Below are positions 62,816-64,000 of a stretch of 64,000 nucleotides of DNA, in pieces (the first letter of the stretch is position 1; each line of letters opens with the position of its first letter). The position numbers were made by a program, and so were the translations under genes. Below the pieces are notes generated by a model. It saw only the letters and a program-made list of their open reading frames with translations, had not been told where the DNA came from and ran no database searches. Origin of the DNA: Ectobius pallidus (Eukaryota; Arthropoda; Insecta; Blattodea; Ectobiidae); assembly GCA_964059195.1 (NCBI GenBank), contig CAXKWD010000015.1, positions 2,418,001 to 2,482,000 on the forward strand. The letters run 5' to 3'.

Positions 62816-64000
62816 ATGACATTGCTAGGCAACAGTTTCGTATTTGGAGATGGCATTGCTAAGCTACAGTTCCTTGTTCAAAATGTCAATGCTAAGCAAC
62901 AGTCAGGTGTTTTAAAAACTTCATTGCTAAGCAACAGTTTCCGGTTTAGACTGGCATCGCTAGGCAACACTTTTGTGATAGAAAAATCTAATTGTTAGGC
63001 AGCCAAATTGTCTTTAAAAGTTACATTGCTAGGAAAAGTTACGACTTTGAAAAATGCATTGAAAGGTAAAGGATTTTTGGCAGAAATTGACATTGCTACG
63101 CAACAGTATCTTTTTTTAAAAGCTTTTAATAGGTAGCAATATTATGTTTAAAAATGACATTGCTAAGGAACAGATCTTTTTGATGACTTTGCTAGGCAAC
63201 AGTTTCCGGTTTAGACTGGCATGGCTAGGCAAAACTTACGTGATAGAAAAATTACATTGTTAGGCAGCCAAATTGTATTTAAAAATTACATTGCTAGGAA
63301 AAAGTTTCACTTTGAAAAATGCATTGAAATATAAAAGTTTTGTGTCTGAAATTGACATTGCTACGCAACAGTATATTTTTTTAAAAGTTTATAATAGGTA
63401 GCAATATTGTGTTTAAAAATGACATTGCTAAGCAACAGTTCTTTTTGACGACATTGCTAGGCAACAGTTCCCGGTTTAAAATGGCATTGCTAGGCAACTC
63501 TTTCGTGTTTTAAAACTCATTGCTAGGCAACAGTATTCTTTCTATTCAAGCAAAATTTACAACCCATGTTTTGCCATTAGCATTTCACCGATATTTTCAT
63601 TGTACGTATTTATCATTGTACTATTCCTTATAGATGACATTGCTAGGCAACAGTTTCGTATTTGGAGATGGCATTGCTAAGCTACAGTTTCTTGTTCAAG
63701 ATGTCAATGCTAAGCAACAGTCAGGTGTTTTAAAAACTTCATTGCTAAGCAACAGTTTCCGGTTTAGACTGGCATCGCTAGGCAACACTTTTGTGATAGA
63801 AAAATCTAATTGTTAGGCAGCCAAATTGTCTTTAAAAGTTACATTGCTAGGAAAAGTTACGACTTTGAAAAATGCATTGAAAGGTAAAGGTTTTGTGTCA
63901 GAAATTGACATTGCTCCGCAACAGTATCTTTTTTTAAAAGCTTTTAATAGGTAGCAATATTATGTTTAAGAATGACATTGCTAAGCAACAGATCTTTTTG
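62816..64000. repeat. Monomer N and partial monomer D at right window edge
   Basis: The N monomer at 62816 is 818 bp. It carries ctaaggaacag and gaaatataaaag, the same variants as the N monomers at 235, 3525, 39203 and 54593. The D monomer begins at 63634 and is cut by the window end inside its b-block. The array therefore continues to the right. Confidence 0.92.

Larger units (their letters stand above)
1..64000. repeat. Satellite DNA: continuous tandem array of ~816-828 bp monomers
   Basis: Seen directly: the junction ttatag|atgacattgc recurs 75 times, all on the + strand. Start-to-start distances are 816, 818, 824, 826, 827 or 828 bp, plus nine of 1087-1089 bp. No monomer is inverted, no foreign sequence interrupts the array, and both window ends fall inside a monomer. 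Adjacent monomers of different class differ by scattered substitutions and small indels. Monomers at matching places in higher-order repeats are almost identical. Tandem arrays of this length and homogeneity are typical of eukaryotic heterochromatic satellites maintained by unequal crossing-over and gene conversion. That the locus is centromeric or pericentromeric is inference. I do not recognise the family or the species. Confidence 0.97.

Noticed and set aside
235..63816. A conserved 60-residue protein family encoded about 75 times on the + strand
   Set aside because: The frame follows from a 33-bp repeat (11 codons) without stops in one phase. Differences between copies are mainly amino-acid changing, the peptide is an 11-residue repeat of low complexity, and there are no expression signals.
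1..64000. CRISPR array
   Set aside because: Repeat spacing is regular, but the sequences between cores are themselves repeated and related. There are no unique spacers of fixed length, no leader and no cas genes.
1..64000. Tandemly arrayed transposable element (MITE, Helitron or SINE)
   Set aside because: I see no terminal inverted repeats with target duplications, no Helitron-type ends, no poly-A or tRNA-like head and no Pol III A/B boxes. An ancient transposon origin of the monomer cannot be excluded without a library search.
1..64000. Rolling-circle or bacterial/plasmid origin, rRNA spacer or 5S cluster
   Set aside because: No rRNA, tRNA or 5S sequence and no replication gene is present in any monomer. 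The structure fits a eukaryotic satellite.

Overview
The whole 64 kb window is satellite DNA. It is one uninterrupted head-to-tail tandem array, about two-thirds A+T by eye, with no convincing protein gene, RNA gene, promoter, intact transposon or non-repetitive flank. The array runs off both ends, so its true length exceeds 64 kb. This points to a eukaryotic heterochromatic, pericentromeric or centromeric region. The sequence alone does not identify the species, and I did not recognise the satellite as a named family.

The array is built on at least four scales. (1) A degenerate subrepeat of about 33 bp is centred on an imperfect dyad, cattgctaggcaacagt, followed by a T-rich/A-rich linker. 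(2) About eight subrepeats form a block of 261-265 bp, ending at an anchor, gtagcaatatt, beside an AT-rich palindrome. (3) Two blocks, part of a third, a subrepeat-free spacer of about 100-110 bp and two more subrepeats form the monomer. It is usually 816-828 bp, or 1087-1089 bp in nine copies that carry one extra block. About 75 monomer starts are present, all in the same orientation. (4) Monomers fall into recognisable haplotype classes (tagged here N, D, H, V, F, W, A and E by their diagnostic variants). These are arranged in higher-order repeats (HORs) with periods of 3,290, 7,131, 2,470, 3,571, 15,390 and 1,644 bp.

Layout: 1-9274 is a region of N/D/H/V monomers containing a 3,290-bp repeat. 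9275-12844 is a linking N(long)-F-W-A cassette. 12845-27106 holds two tandem copies of an 8-monomer, 7,131-bp HOR, and its last three monomers are repeated once more at 27107-29576. 29577-59036 holds an 18-monomer HOR of 15,390 bp in almost two full tandem copies. I found only four differences between these copies by comparing diagnostic positions. 59517-62815 is an H-V dimer present twice (1,644 bp), and the window then ends in N and D monomers.

Every monomer carries the same 60-codon open frame on the + strand. It comes from the 33-bp period (11 codons) and shows mostly amino-acid-changing variation between copies, so I treat it as a by-product of the repeat and not as a gene. The points of most interest are the nested amplification history, the clustering of switch points at the palindrome/anchor, the dense array of RFX X-box-like dyads, and the conserved subrepeat-free spacer with two length alleles.
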